Origin: Mycobacterium kyogaense
GTDB lineage: Bacteria; Actinomycetota; Actinomycetes; Mycobacteriales; Mycobacteriaceae
Direction: 5' to 3'
DNA: 64,000 nt
Assembly (NCBI RefSeq): GCF_003254575.1
Contig: NZ_QJUA01000020.1
Coordinates: forward strand, 1 to 64,000
Part shown: positions 30,373 to 41,062 of the stretch, one piece after another
Layout of the letters: every line of letters starts with the position of its first letter
How positions within the stretch are numbered: the stretch's first letter is position 1
Translations under genes and position numbers: made by a program
Notes under the pieces: model-generated
The model's database searches: none
What the model saw: the letters and a program-made list of their open reading frames with translations, nothing else
What the model was told of the DNA's origin: nothing

Positions 30373-31901
30373 CGGGCACCGGCCGGCGGCACAGTCAGGT
30401 CGAGCAGGTACTGGGTGGCGATGTCGTCGACGCAGGCGTTGCCCTGCAGGGCGACCGTGTGCTGGGTGCCCTCATAGGTCAGGAGGCTCCCGCCGAGCTG
30501 CTTGGCCAGGTCGACACCGGCCTGGTACGGGGTCGCGGGATCGTTGGTCGTCGAAACCACCAGGACCGGCGGCAGCCCGTTGACCTTGATCTCGTGGCGC
30601 TGACTGGTGGGCGGCACCGGCCACATCGCGCATGTGCCCAACGGCGCGTATCCCGTGAACGTGCCGTAACTCATGAAGGGCGCGGCGTCACGCAGTCGCC
30701 GGTCCTGGTCGACGAGCGTGGCCCGGTCGGTGATCGCGGGTTTGTCGACGCAGTTGACGGCGACGCGGACGTCGGTGGAGTTGTTGTAGTGGCCCTGGGC
30801 GTCGCGGCCCATGTACAGGTCGGCCAGCGAGAGCATGGTGTCGCCGCGGCCTTCTTTGATCTCGGTCAGCGCCTGGGTCAGGTGCCGCCACAGGTTCGGC
30901 GAGTAGAGCGGCAGGATCGTGCCGACCACCGCGTCGGAGTAGCTCAGGCCGCGGGGATCGGCGGTGGCGGCGGGCTTGTCGACCAGCGGCCAGACCAGGG
31001 ACTGGTAGACCTCGACGGCCTTGGCCGGATCGGTGCCCAGCGGGCAGTTCTCGTCCTTGGCGCAGTCTGCGGCGTAATCGTCGAAGGCCTTCTGGAACGC
31101 GGCGGCCTGGCGGATGTCGGCCTCGAGCGGGTCCGCGTTCGGGTCGACCGCACCGTCGAGGATCATCGCCCGCACCTTGTCCGGGTAGGCCTCGGCGTAG
31201 CCGGCGCCGATGCGGGTGCCGTACGAGTACCCCAGATAGGTCAGCTTCTCGTCGCCGAGGGCCTGGCGCAGCGCGTCGAGGTCCTTGACCACGCTGACCG
31301 TCCCGACGTTGGCGAGGAAGTCCTTACCCATCTTGTCGACGCAGCGCTGGACGAACTCCTTGGTCAGTTTCTCCATGTGCGCCACGCCGTCGGGGGTGTA
31401 GGCCACCACGTTGTCGGCGCGAAGCCGGTCGTTGTCGGCGTCGCTGTTGCACCACACCGCGGGTGAGGAATTCGCGACGCCGCGCGGGTCGAAGCCCACC
31501 AGGTCGAACTTCTCGCGCAACGCTTCGGGCATGGTCGCGAGCATGTTGGCGGCGGCGTTGACCCCCGATTCACCGGGTCCGCCAGGGTTGATGATCAGCG
31601 AGCCGATCTTCTGACCGGTGGCCTTGAACCGCACCACGGCGAGCTGGGCGACCGCGCCCTCGGCGCTGTCGGGGTTGTCCCAGTTCACCGGGACGGAGAG
31701 CAGGCCGCATTCGGCACCGGTGGGGATGCGGGAGCGATCGGACGGCCCGACGGCCTTGCATGCGCTCCACTGGATCGGCGAACCGGGGCGCGGGACCGCG
31801 AGCAGGGCACGGCCGTCGACCACCTTGCTGCAACCGGCAACGAGCAGCATGACCGCCGCGAGGACGAGGCCGGATCTCGCGATCCCGGTCATGAGCTTCA
31901 T
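30366..31901 (-). CDS. caeA: Lipoprotein serine protease Hip1/CaeA-like
   Basis: A 511-aa cell-envelope serine hydrolase. The start at 31901 gives MKLMTGIARS, a hydrophobic stretch and the lipobox LVAGC; an ATG six codons earlier is possible. The triad is Ser in GYSYGTRIGAG, Asp in STTNDPATPYQAG and His in GTQHTVALQG. In M. tuberculosis the orthologue cleaves GroEL2 and affects cell-envelope integrity and host responses. It is in the expected place before panB, though a wax-ester synthase gene intervenes here. Confidence 0.88.
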   Translation of the reverse strand: MKLMTGIARSGLVLAAVMLLVAGCSKVVDGRALLAVPRPGSPIQWSACKAVGPSDRSRIPTGAECGLLSVPVNWDNPDSAEGAVAQLAVVRFKATGQKIGSLIINPGGPGESGVNAAANMLATMPEALREKFDLVGFDPRGVANSSPAVWCNSDADNDRLRADNVVAYTPDGVAHMEKLTKEFVQRCVDKMGKDFLANVGTVSVVKDLDALRQALGDEKLTYLGYSYGTRIGAGYAEAYPDKVRAMILDGAVDPNADPLEADIRQAAAFQKAFDDYAADCAKDENCPLGTDPAKAVEVYQSLVWPLVDKPAATADPRGLSYSDAVVGTILPLYSPNLWRHLTQALTEIKEGRGDTMLSLADLYMGRDAQGHYNNSTDVRVAVNCVDKPAITDRATLVDQDRRLRDAAPFMSYGTFTGYAPLGTCAMWPVPPTSQRHEIKVNGLPPVLVVSTTNDPATPYQAGVDLAKQLGGSLLTYEGTQHTVALQGNACVDDIATQYLLDLTVPPAGARC

Positions 31902-31957
31902 GGCAACACATGCTGCCATGAACCGGCATCTGCGCTGGCAAGGCGCGGTCGGAGCGC

Positions 31958-33355
31958 CTACTTGGTCGCGTTCAGCAGCTCTTTGAGCGCAACGTCGAAG
32001 TCATCGGCCATGTCCCACAGGTCCGGCAGTAGCTCGGGGCAGCTCACGATGCCGACGTCGAGGTTGCCCGACAGCGACATCACGGTGATGTTCAGTCCGG
32101 ACCCGTGGAAGATCGGCCCCAGCGGGTACATCGCTTCCACGCCGCAGCCCAGCATGTAGAGCCTGCCCTGGGGTCCAGGAACATTCGACACCACCAGGTT
32201 GTGCACCGGACGGGCACCACTGAGCCTGCTGCTGGCGTAGACCCTCATCGCCGCGCCGAACACCGCGGGCGCGGCGAACTGCGTCCAGTCCTGCAGCAGG
32301 GTGGCTGCGATCGCCGAACTGTGTTGTTTGGCAACGGTATTGGCTTCCGCGATGGCCTTGAGCCGCTCGACGGGGTCGGCGATGTTGGTTTCCAGCCGGG
32401 CGAACATCCCCGACACCTGGTTGCGGCCGGGCCGGTCGGACTTCTCGTGCACCGACACCGGCACCATCGCGATCAGCGAGTTGTCCGGCAGTTCATCCCG
32501 GTCGAGCAGGAACGTGCGCAGGACACCGGAGACCAGGGCCATCACCACGTCGTTGACCTTGACCCCGAAGTGGTTCTTGACGGTCTTGATGTCGTCGAGG
32601 TCCAGATGGGCGAACGCCACGTTGCGATGCCCGGTCACGTTGGCGTTGAACGCGGTCTTCGGCGCGATGAACGGCGGCGCCATCGTCTGCCCGCTGCGAA
32701 CCCGGCGGACGGTGTCGATCACCGTGGTCAACGTGTTCGGCACCGCGTTGACCAAGCCCAGCGGGCGGCTCACGAAGCGCGCGGCGCCGCTGAGGGCTAT
32801 CTCGAGATCACTTCCGCCGCCGGGACCGGCGACGGGCTCCGGCGCGGGGGCATCGGGCTCGGTGGTGCACAGCTTCGACATCAGGTTCGCGCCCGTCACG
32901 CCGTCGACAGCGGCGTGGTGCACCTTGGTCATCACCGCGATGCGCTGACTTGCGCTGCCATCGTCGGGGTCGCTGCCGAGGTTCTCGATCACCCACATCT
33001 CCCACAGCGGGCGGGTGCGGTCCAGCGGCAGGGACGCGATGTGTCCGCAGATCTCGGCCAGCTCGCGCGGGCCACCCGGGGACGGCAGGCCCATCCGGTG
33101 CAGATGCCGGTCGACGTCGAAGTCCTTGTCGTCCACCCACACCGGGTGGTCGAGGTTGAAACGGTTGTCGGCCAGCCGTTCACGGAACTCGGGCATCGCG
33201 CGGATGCGTTCGGCCAGCAGGTCACGCAGCTTGGCGAACGAGTAACCGCCGGGCATCGTGGACGCGTCCAGCTCGAGAATCGAGCACACGTGCAACGGCT
33301 GCGCCGCGGTCTCGAGGTACAGGAAACTGGCGTCGAGCCCGCTGAGCCGTTGCAT
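31958..33355 (-). CDS. Wax ester synthase/diacylglycerol acyltransferase
   Basis: A 465-aa WS/DGAT enzyme that esterifies fatty acyl-CoA to diacylglycerol or fatty alcohol for storage lipids. The family start MQRLSGLDASFLYLE, the catalytic KVHHAAVDGVTG (HHxxxDG), NDVVMALVSGVLR and VVSNVPGP segments are present. I take the ATG at 33355, since the 74 codons upstream lack family character and overlap the panB promoter region. It is divergent from panB. Confidence 0.92.
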   Translation of the reverse strand: MQRLSGLDASFLYLETAAQPLHVCSILELDASTMPGGYSFAKLRDLLAERIRAMPEFRERLADNRFNLDHPVWVDDKDFDVDRHLHRMGLPSPGGPRELAEICGHIASLPLDRTRPLWEMWVIENLGSDPDDGSASQRIAVMTKVHHAAVDGVTGANLMSKLCTTEPDAPAPEPVAGPGGGSDLEIALSGAARFVSRPLGLVNAVPNTLTTVIDTVRRVRSGQTMAPPFIAPKTAFNANVTGHRNVAFAHLDLDDIKTVKNHFGVKVNDVVMALVSGVLRTFLLDRDELPDNSLIAMVPVSVHEKSDRPGRNQVSGMFARLETNIADPVERLKAIAEANTVAKQHSSAIAATLLQDWTQFAAPAVFGAAMRVYASSRLSGARPVHNLVVSNVPGPQGRLYMLGCGVEAMYPLGPIFHGSGLNITVMSLSGNLDVGIVSCPELLPDLWDMADDFDVALKELLNATK

Positions 33356-33512
33356 CCGCCGATCGTAAGCGCGCCGCAGGTGGATGTGAGCAAATCCACT
33401 TAACGCGTTGTTCAACTTCTGGTGACGTGATGGCAGACTTGACGGGTCAGCGGAACCCGGGGACCCAGAGCGGCCTCGAGGATCCGAAACGACCACCCAT
33501 CTGGAGACATCG

Positions 33513-34355
33513 ATGTCTGAACAGAGTGTGTACGGGGCTGCCACCCACACCGCTGCTCCGCGGACCAAGGTCCGCACTCATCACCTCGCCAAGTGGAAGC
33601 AAGAAGGCCACAAGTGGGCGATGTTGACCGCGTACGACTTCTCGACCGCCAGGGTGTTCGACGAGGCCGAGATTCCGGTGCTCCTCGTGGGCGACTCGGC
33701 GGCCAACGTCGTGTACGGCTACGACACCACGGTCCCGGTGACCATCGACGAGCTGATCCCGCTGGTGCGTGGCGTCGTCCGGGGTGCACCGCATGCGCTG
33801 GTGGTGGCCGACCTGCCGTTCGGCAGCTACGAGGCCGGTCCGGCACAAGCTCTGGCGACGGCCACCCGATTCCTGAAGGAGACCGGCGCGCACGCGGTGA
33901 AGCTCGAGGGCGGCGAGCGGGTGGCGGAGCAGATCGCCACCGTGTCGGCGGCCGGAATCCCGGTGATGGCCCATATCGGCTTCACCCCGCAGAGCGTCAA
34001 CGGCCTGGGCGGGTTCAAGGTGCAGGGCCGCGGTGACGGCGCCGAGCAGACCATCCACGACGCGATCGCCGTGCAGGAGGCCGGTGCGTTCGCGGTGGTG
34101 ATGGAGATGGTTCCCGCTGAGCTCGCCACGCAGATCACCGGCAAGCTGACCATCCCGACCGTCGGCATCGGCGCCGGCCCCAACTGCGACGGCCAGGTGC
34201 TGGTCTGGCAGGACATGGCCGGCATGACCAGCGGCCGCACCGCGAAGTTCGTCAAGAAGTTCGGCGCCGTGGGCGATGAATTGCGCCGCGCTGCAGCACA
34301 ATACGCAGCCGAGGTGGCCACCGGAGCGTTCCCCGCCGAGGAACACTCCTTCTGA
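33513..34355 (+). CDS. panB: 3-methyl-2-oxobutanoate hydroxymethyltransferase
   Basis: A 280-aa Mg-dependent TIM barrel that hydroxymethylates 2-ketoisovalerate to ketopantoate, the first step of pantothenate synthesis. Motifs [37 protein letters not shown] and [16 protein letters not shown] are present. It has a strong ATG start. Its substrate is also the keto acid used by IlvE at the start of the window. No panC is nearby. Confidence 0.96.
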   Translation: MSEQSVYGAATHTAAPRTKVRTHHLAKWKQEGHKWAMLTAYDFSTARVFDEAEIPVLLVGDSAANVVYGYDTTVPVTIDELIPLVRGVVRGAPHALVVADLPFGSYEAGPAQALATATRFLKETGAHAVKLEGGERVAEQIATVSAAGIPVMAHIGFTPQSVNGLGGFKVQGRGDGAEQTIHDAIAVQEAGAFAVVMEMVPAELATQITGKLTIPTVGIGAGPNCDGQVLVWQDMAGMTSGRTAKFVKKFGAVGDELRRAAAQYAAEVATGAFPAEEHSF

Positions 34356-34358
34356 CCG

Positions 34359-35138
34359 TCAGGCGAAGTCGGGGGTCCGCTTCGCCAGGAACGCATCCAC
34401 ACCCTCGCGGCCGTCGGCGGATTCGGCGCGCTGGGCGATCAACCGACCTTCGGCCTCCATCTGGGCCTCGAGCCCGTTGCCGAAACTGTCGTGCAGCAGC
34501 GCCTTGACGCCACCGTTGGCACCGCCGGAGGTGGCCAGCATCGCGGTGGCGAGCTCGTCGGCGCGGGACGCCAGCGCGTCGTCGGCGACCACCTCGGTCA
34601 CCAGACCCCACTGCAGCGCCTCCTGGGCCGACAGCCTGCGATTGGTCAGCATCAGTTCCTTGGCGCGCGCCATCCCCACCAGGCGCGGCAGCAGATAGGT
34701 GGCGCTGCCGTCCGGCGTCAATCCGACTCGGGTGTAGGCCATCGTGAAGGACGCCGACTCCGCGGCCAGGGTGAGATCCCCGAGCACCGCCAACGAGAAC
34801 CCGGCGCCCGCCGCGGCACCGTTGACCGCGGTGATCACGACGGCGTCGCAGCGCGCCAATGTCGAGATCGCGCGGTGCAGGTCGTCGGCGACGCCCTTGA
34901 GGTGGCGGCCGCGGTGCGGCGCGGAGGCGAAGTCGTTGAGATCCCCTCCGGCGCTGAAGAAGCGGCCGGCGCCGGTGATGACGACGACTTTCACGGTCGG
35001 GTCGTCGCATGCGGCGGCAGCCGCCGCGAGCTCACGCGCCATCTGGGCGTCGATGCCGTTGGCCGCGTCGGGCCGGTTCAGCGTCAGCCGCACCAGCCCC
35101 TCGCTGCGGTGCACGTCGATGGTGTGGAAGTCGCTCAC
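34359..35138 (-). CDS. Enoyl-CoA hydratase/isomerase
   Basis: A 259-aa crotonase-fold protein with the oxyanion segment GAGRFFSAGGDLNDFA, NGAAAGAGFSLAVLGDL, and a YTRVGLTPDGSATYLLPRLVG stretch. The second catalytic glutamate position is taken by Asp-Gly, so it may act as an isomerase or have altered activity. The GTG start is 25 bp downstream of the acyl-AMP ligase gene on the same strand, which suggests an operon. Confidence 0.88.
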   Translation of the reverse strand: MSDFHTIDVHRSEGLVRLTLNRPDAANGIDAQMARELAAAAAACDDPTVKVVVITGAGRFFSAGGDLNDFASAPHRGRHLKGVADDLHRAISTLARCDAVVITAVNGAAAGAGFSLAVLGDLTLAAESASFTMAYTRVGLTPDGSATYLLPRLVGMARAKELMLTNRRLSAQEALQWGLVTEVVADDALASRADELATAMLATSGGANGGVKALLHDSFGNGLEAQMEAEGRLIAQRAESADGREGVDAFLAKRTPDFA

Positions 35139-35163
35139 ACCGGCGACGGTATCGCGCTGCGGT

Positions 35164-36945
35164 TCAGAGAGTGCCGTCGAGGTAGCGCGCCCGGCAGGCC
35201 CGGCGTGCCAACTTACCGCTCGTGGTCCGCGGGATCACCCCTGCCGCAACGAGTTTGATGTCGGCCAGCGGAATGGCATGGCGTCGCGAGACGGCAGCGC
35301 GGATGGCTTCGACGATCGGGGCGGCGTCCGCGCGTCCGGCGCCGGGGGCACGTTCTGCGACGATCACCACCTCTTCGCGTCCCACACCGGGCACGGAGAA
35401 CGCGGTGACGAAGCCGGACCGCACCGCCTTGGAGGCCTCGGAGACCGTCGCCTCGATGTCTTGCGGATAGTGGTTGCGACCGTCGACGATCACCAGATCT
35501 TTGACGCGCCCGGTGATGTGCAGCTGGCCGTCGATGTAGACGCCGAGGTCACCGGTGCGCAGCCACAGGGCGCTCTCGGCCGCGCCGGCGGCGTGGCTCC
35601 GGTCGGTCAAGCGCGACTGCAGCTTGTTGCGGAAGGTCAGTTCGGTTTCGTCGGCACGGTTCCAGTACCCGCGGCCGATGTTGTCGCCGTGCAACCAGAT
35701 CTCACCGACTCGCCCGTCGGGCAGCTCGGCCTCGGTCTGCGGGTCGACGATCACCGCCCACTGACTGCGCGCGATCTGACCGCACGACACGCTGATCACG
35801 GCGTCGGGATCATCGGCGTCGACCTCGACGACGTCTCCCCCGCCCAACGCCTGCCGGTCGAGGTGCACAGCCTTCGGCGCGGACCCGGACTCGGTGGTGG
35901 ACACGAACAGCGTCGCCTCGGCCATTCCGTAGGACGGTTTGATCGCTGCGGGGTCGAGTCCGTACGGCGCGAACGCGTCGACGAAGGCATCGACCGATGC
36001 CATGCTCACCGGCTCGGAGCCGTTGATCAGGCCGGCCACGTTGGTCAGGTCGAGCGCCTCGCCGGCCGGCGGGCGGCCGCGCTGGGCGGCGAGTTCGAAC
36101 GCGAAGTTCGGCGCCGCCGCGAACGTGGGCGCATCCGATGCGCCGAGCTCACGGATCCAGCGGTAGGGCCGCCGCACGAAGGCCACGGGTGACATCAGGG
36201 TGATGTGCGCGCCGACCAGAGCCGGGAACATGATCATCAACAGACCCATGTCGTGGAACAGCGGCAGCCAGCTCACACTGCGGGTGTTCCAGTCCAGCCC
36301 CACGGACTCGATCATCTGCACCACGTTGGTCGCGGCACCGCGATGGGTGATCTCGACGCCGGCCGGCGTGCGCGTGGATCCGGAGGTGTACTGCAGGTAG
36401 GCGATGTCGTCGGTGTCGATGCGGACCGGTGTGAAGTGCTCGCCGACGGCGTCGGGAACGGCGTCGACGGCGATCATCCGCGGCCGTCGGTCGCGCGGGA
36501 TGGTGCGCAGGAAGTCACGCACGGCCGCGGCGGCGGCGGTGGTGGTCAGCACGACGGTCGGTTGCGCATCTCCCAGCACGGCGTCGAGGCGCTCTGCGTG
36601 CCCGGGCAGTTCGGGGGCGAACAGCGGGACGGCGATGCCGCCGGCCTGGATGGCGGCGAAGAACCCGACCACGTACTCGACGCCCTGCGGGGCGAGGATC
36701 GCGATGCGGTCGCCGGAGTCGGTGATCTGCTGGAGCCGGGCACTGACGGCGCGGAGTCGGGTGCGCATCTGCGACCAGCTCAACTCGACCGTGCAGTCGC
36801 GCTCGTAGTCGAGGTAGCGGTAGGCCGGCGCCTCACCCGACTGTTCAGCGTGGCGATCGATGAACGACGTCAGCGTGACTCCGACAGGAATCTCGATGTT
36901 GCCTTCGGCGTCGAGATAATCCTCGAGCCTCATCTCTGGACTCAT
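35164..36945 (-). CDS. Fatty acyl-AMP ligase (FadD-like)
   Basis: A 593-aa adenylate-forming enzyme. The P-loop-like motif reads YTSGSTRTPAGVEITH, and SWLPLFHDMGLLMIM is typical of mycobacterial fatty acyl-AMP ligases, which hand acyl-AMP to a carrier protein rather than CoA. The C-terminal domain carries LHITGRVKDLVIVDGRNHYPQDIE. No PKS or carrier protein is encoded beside it, only an enoyl-CoA hydratase downstream, so the acceptor is open. It diverges from the CYTH/CHAD gene. Confidence 0.88.
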   Translation of the reverse strand: MSPEMRLEDYLDAEGNIEIPVGVTLTSFIDRHAEQSGEAPAYRYLDYERDCTVELSWSQMRTRLRAVSARLQQITDSGDRIAILAPQGVEYVVGFFAAIQAGGIAVPLFAPELPGHAERLDAVLGDAQPTVVLTTTAAAAAVRDFLRTIPRDRRPRMIAVDAVPDAVGEHFTPVRIDTDDIAYLQYTSGSTRTPAGVEITHRGAATNVVQMIESVGLDWNTRSVSWLPLFHDMGLLMIMFPALVGAHITLMSPVAFVRRPYRWIRELGASDAPTFAAAPNFAFELAAQRGRPPAGEALDLTNVAGLINGSEPVSMASVDAFVDAFAPYGLDPAAIKPSYGMAEATLFVSTTESGSAPKAVHLDRQALGGGDVVEVDADDPDAVISVSCGQIARSQWAVIVDPQTEAELPDGRVGEIWLHGDNIGRGYWNRADETELTFRNKLQSRLTDRSHAAGAAESALWLRTGDLGVYIDGQLHITGRVKDLVIVDGRNHYPQDIEATVSEASKAVRSGFVTAFSVPGVGREEVVIVAERAPGAGRADAAPIVEAIRAAVSRRHAIPLADIKLVAAGVIPRTTSGKLARRACRARYLDGTL

Positions 36946-37097
36946 GAGAGAATTGTAAGAGTTACTTAAGTTGTCGTGTGCACCCGTCCGGCGAGTCTGG
37001 TGTCGAGTGGATTCCGTTTCGATAACGGCGGCCGGGTTTGCGGTTCACCTCCGTGTGGCAGTCTTGTGGCCCCGATCCCGCCGAAACGAAGGTGTCC

Positions 37098-38579
37098 ATG
37101 CCCGGCCGAGCGTCCGATATGTCCAGGTACACCGAGACTGAGCGCAAGTTCGACGTCGACGATGCGACGGTGTCCCCGTCATTCGAGGGTCTGGCTGCGG
37201 TGTCTCGTGCAGAGCGGTCGCCGTCACAGTCTCTTGACGCTGTCTACTACGACACATCGGCCCATGACCTGGCGCGCCACCGCATCACGCTGCGTCGCCG
37301 CACCGGCGGCACGGACGCGGGGTGGCATCTGAAGCTGCCGGCAGGTCAGGACAGCCGCACCGAGGTCCGGCTTCCCCTCGAGGACGGCACGCCGGCGCAT
37401 CCGCAGGTGCCCGACGGGCTGCGCGACGTCGTCCTCGCGATCGTCAGGGATCACGGGCTGGCTCCGGTCGCGCGGATCAGCACCGTGCGCGAGGTCACGA
37501 CGCTCTACGGCGCCGACGGGACCGAGGTGGCCGAATTCTGCGACGACCACGTGACCGCGGGCGCGGTGGGCGGCGAGGAGCAGCACTGGCGGGAGTGGGA
37601 GCTCGAGCTCGCCGAAGGCGCAGATCGCGGATTGTTCAAACCGTTGACGCGTCGTCTGCTCGACGCCGGGGCCCGCGCGGCCGGGCACGGCTCGAAGTTG
37701 GCTCGGGTGCTGGCGACCCCCGCCGGTGAGGATTTGGCGGCGCTCGACGATCCGGTGCACCGCGCGGTGGCTGAGCAGGTCGCCCAACTGGTCGAATGGG
37801 ACCGCGCCGTGCGCGCGGACGTGTACGACTCGGTGCATCAGATGCGGGTGACGACACGCAAGATCCGCAGCCTGCTGCAGTCGTCCGAGGGCGCGTTCGG
37901 CATCGACGACGACTCGTGGGTGCTTGCGGAGCTACGCGAACTGGCCGGTGTGCTCGGGGTGGCGCGGGATGCGGAGGTGCTGGCCGAGCGGTATGAGCAC
38001 GCACTGGATGGGTTGCCTGACGACCTCGTCCGAGGACCGGTGCGCGAGCGGCTGGTCGAGGGTGCGAAGAAGCGATACGAGACCGGGTGGAAGCGCTCGT
38101 TGGCAGCGATGCGCACACCCAGGTATTTCCGGTTGTTGGATGCGCTGGAGGAATTGACGACGGCCGAGCCCTCGCTCGCGCCCGGCGAAGAACCCGCCGA
38201 GGTGACCATCGATTCGGCCTACAAGCGGGTGCGCAAAGCGGCGAAGAAGGCGACCGCCGAGGAGGGCGGCGAGCACGCCGACGAGGCGTTGCACAAGATC
38301 CGCAAGCGCGCCAAGCAGCTGCGGTACACGGCCGCGGCCACCGGGAAAGCCAAGGTGGCCGATCGGGCAAGAGCCATCCAGTCGCTGCTGGGCGATCATC
38401 AGGACAGCGTGGTGAGCAGGGCCCATCTGAGCCGGCAGGCCCAGCAGGCGCACGCCGCCGGCGAGGACACGTTCACCTACGGGCTGCTGTACCAGCAGGA
38501 ACACGACCTGGCGGTGCGCTGCGAAGAACAGGTGGCCGACGCCCTGGAGCAACTGGCGAAGGCCGTCAAGAAGGCCTGA
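37098..38579 (+). CDS. CYTH and CHAD domain protein (Rv2226-like)
   Basis: A 493-aa protein. Residues 8-200 form a CYTH (triphosphate tunnel) domain with the ExExK signature in TETERKFDVD. Residues 230-490 form a helical CHAD domain with conserved histidines (YDSVHQMRVTTRKIRS and ALHKIRKRAKQLRY). CYTH enzymes hydrolyse triphosphates and CHAD domains bind polyphosphate, so a polyphosphate role is likely. I choose ATG 37098, which has GAAGG before it; ATG 37119 is a close alternative. RNase P RNA lies downstream on the other strand. Confidence 0.9.
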   Translation: MPGRASDMSRYTETERKFDVDDATVSPSFEGLAAVSRAERSPSQSLDAVYYDTSAHDLARHRITLRRRTGGTDAGWHLKLPAGQDSRTEVRLPLEDGTPAHPQVPDGLRDVVLAIVRDHGLAPVARISTVREVTTLYGADGTEVAEFCDDHVTAGAVGGEEQHWREWELELAEGADRGLFKPLTRRLLDAGARAAGHGSKLARVLATPAGEDLAALDDPVHRAVAEQVAQLVEWDRAVRADVYDSVHQMRVTTRKIRSLLQSSEGAFGIDDDSWVLAELRELAGVLGVARDAEVLAERYEHALDGLPDDLVRGPVRERLVEGAKKRYETGWKRSLAAMRTPRYFRLLDALEELTTAEPSLAPGEEPAEVTIDSAYKRVRKAAKKATAEEGGEHADEALHKIRKRAKQLRYTAAATGKAKVADRARAIQSLLGDHQDSVVSRAHLSRQAQQAHAAGEDTFTYGLLYQQEHDLAVRCEEQVADALEQLAKAVKKA

Positions 38580-38592
38580 ACCCGTCGGGGGC

Positions 38593-39024
<432 letters not shown>

Positions 39025-39082
39025 CCCTGACAACGTAGCGCCTGCCGCAGAGATTCCGGAAACGAATGCGCCCGCCGATTGG

Positions 39083-40381
39083 TCAGGCGCTGCGTTTGAG
39101 TTCGACGCCCAATTCCACGAGGTCGATGCTGAGCCCCCCTTCGATGACGCTGTAGCGACGGGCCGGCGGTGGTCCGGGGAGTGGTGGTGCGGTGGAGTGG
39201 TAGGTCGCGCCGGCGGGGGTGGTGTAGTCGGCGGTGTGGCGGCCCTCGGCCTCGCGGGTGGTGACGGTCCAGCCGGGGGCTTCTTTGGCGTAATTGCAGG
39301 CTTCGCAGGTGCCGAGCCCGTTGAGCGCTGAGGTTTTGCCTCCCCGGCGGGCGGGGGTGGCGTGGTCGTGGTGGCGGATCGGCGCGTCGCAGTAGGGGGT
39401 GCGGCAGGTCTGATCGCGCAGCCCGATGAAAATCGCCAACCCTTTCGGGAACCGGCGGCTCCGGGATTCCATCGCGACCAGTTGTCCGCTGGCCGGGTGG
39501 CGGTAGAGCCGCCGCAACGTCGCTTTCGCCGCCTCATCAGCCACCGCATCGGACACCAGATCCCGCACCACCGCGGCCGGGACGGGGCCGTAGCCCTGCA
39601 CCCAGCCGGGGCTGTCATCGTCACCGAGGAGGGTGGTGTCAGCCATGACGAGGTTGACTGCGATCGGCGCCGGTGTCTCGGCCGGGCGGGCGGTGACCCG
39701 GTGGTAGAGGGTGTCGGTCATGACCTGCCCGCGCGGTCGGCCGTCGCCGCACAGATCGGCTTCGCGCTTGAGCGCGGCGTACACCCCGATGCCGTGGGCC
39801 AGCGGCATCAGCGCGGTCAGGTACACCATGCCGTTCGGTGCGGGCCGGGTGGAGACCCGCGCGGACGCCGCCGCGCGTTCTTTGCGTTGCACCACGGCGG
39901 CGGCGTCGAGGCGGGCGGCGATCGCTGCGGCCGCGGCCTCGATGCGCGCATTGCCCAACCCGGTCAACGCATCCATATCGGCGCAGAGCTCGGCATCGAG
40001 CGCCTGCCGGTCTTCGACGGTCAGGCAGGCCGATTGTTTGACGATCAGCGTGGCCCGGTATTCGGTCAATACCCCGGCTTCGAGCGCGGCCAGGGTGTGG
40101 GGCATCTCTCCGACGAGGGCCTGGGCGAAGCCGAGGTGCTGGTTGCCGCGGGCCGGCGAATCCGCCCGCGCCAGCGCGACTTCCGAAGCCAACCCCCGGC
40201 CGCGCCGTCGCAACGGCATCCCCGCCTGAGCTTCGGCTACGCGGCGTTTCTCGGCCCACAATGCGGTCGCGCGGGCCTGCGCCGCCGCAGCCTGGGCCTT
40301 GAGTTGTTCGCAGCGAGTCACGACCTCGCGCAGCTCAGCCTCTGAGGCTGAACCATCGACATCGAACACTTGTGCGAACAT
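39083..40381 (-). CDS. DUF222/HNH endonuclease (13E12-repeat family)
   Basis: A 432-aa protein of the actinobacterial DUF222 plus C-terminal HNH class. Residues 1-300 are the Ala/Arg-rich DUF222 part. The nuclease motif is CRTPYCDAPIRHHDHATP followed by NGLGTCEACNYAKE. Members are multicopy in mycobacteria and often mobile or associated with repeats; their function is not established. The ATG at 40381 is used, since upstream residues lack family character. It ends 59 bp upstream of the rnpB 5' end, so rnpB must be promoted from this gene's 3' part or the gap. Confidence 0.88.
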   Translation of the reverse strand: MFAQVFDVDGSASEAELREVVTRCEQLKAQAAAAQARATALWAEKRRVAEAQAGMPLRRRGRGLASEVALARADSPARGNQHLGFAQALVGEMPHTLAALEAGVLTEYRATLIVKQSACLTVEDRQALDAELCADMDALTGLGNARIEAAAAAIAARLDAAAVVQRKERAAASARVSTRPAPNGMVYLTALMPLAHGIGVYAALKREADLCGDGRPRGQVMTDTLYHRVTARPAETPAPIAVNLVMADTTLLGDDDSPGWVQGYGPVPAAVVRDLVSDAVADEAAKATLRRLYRHPASGQLVAMESRSRRFPKGLAIFIGLRDQTCRTPYCDAPIRHHDHATPARRGGKTSALNGLGTCEACNYAKEAPGWTVTTREAEGRHTADYTTPAGATYHSTAPPLPGPPPARRYSVIEGGLSIDLVELGVELKRSA

Positions 40382-40435
40382 GATCCCGACGCTACAACAC
40401 GCCACCGACAACTCGATCTGCCACAGTGGAGCGCG

Positions 40436-41062
40436 GTGTATTCGAAGACGGAGTGGGCGACCGCGGAGCGGCGGGACTTCGCCGACCTGCTGGCAGGCCT
40501 CGACGATGAGCAATGGAATGCGCCGAGCCTGTGCGGCGATTGGCGGGTTCGCGATGTCGGGGCTCATCTGGTGGCTTACCTCGATCGCAGCCGCGCGGGC
40601 TTCTTCGCACACATGGCGCGACACCGCGGCCGGGTCGATCGGCTCAACACCGCCGACGTCACTCGCCTGACGACCTGGTCCCGCGACCAGCTGATCACCG
40701 CCCTGCGCGTCAACGCCGAGCCCCGCGGCGTCAGCTCAGGCTTCGGCGGCCGAATCGCGTTGACAGAATGCATGATTCACCACCAAGACGTCCGCCGGGC
40801 TCTGAACTTGCCACGCACCATCGAGGCTGGCCCCTTGCTGGCCGCTCTCGACTTCGCGCGCATCGCGCCGCTGATTCGCGGCGCGATGCGAACCCGAGGC
40901 CTCAGGATGATCGCCACCGATCTCGACTGGGCCGCCGGCCGCGGCGCTCCAGTCCGAGGTCCGGGAGAAGCCGTACTGATGGCGATGACCGGCCGCCCCG
41001 ACGCGTTGTCACAGCTGAGCGGGCCGGGCGTGGACGAACTCAGCCGTCGGCTCGGCGCCTGA
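40436..41062 (+). CDS. TIGR03083-type DinB-like protein
   Basis: A 208-aa protein of the maleylpyruvate isomerase/mycothiol-dependent DinB-like superfamily. DDEQWNAPSLCGDWRVRDVGAHLVAY carries the family core with a metal-binding histidine, and a second histidine pair is in ECMIHHQDVRR. The GTG at 40436 gives the usual N-terminus; an in-frame start at 40370 would overlap the divergent HNH gene by 12 bp. Function is probably metal-dependent transfer or stress-related; the substrate is unknown. Confidence 0.75.
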   Translation: MYSKTEWATAERRDFADLLAGLDDEQWNAPSLCGDWRVRDVGAHLVAYLDRSRAGFFAHMARHRGRVDRLNTADVTRLTTWSRDQLITALRVNAEPRGVSSGFGGRIALTECMIHHQDVRRALNLPRTIEAGPLLAALDFARIAPLIRGAMRTRGLRMIATDLDWAAGRGAPVRGPGEAVLMAMTGRPDALSQLSGPGVDELSRRLGA

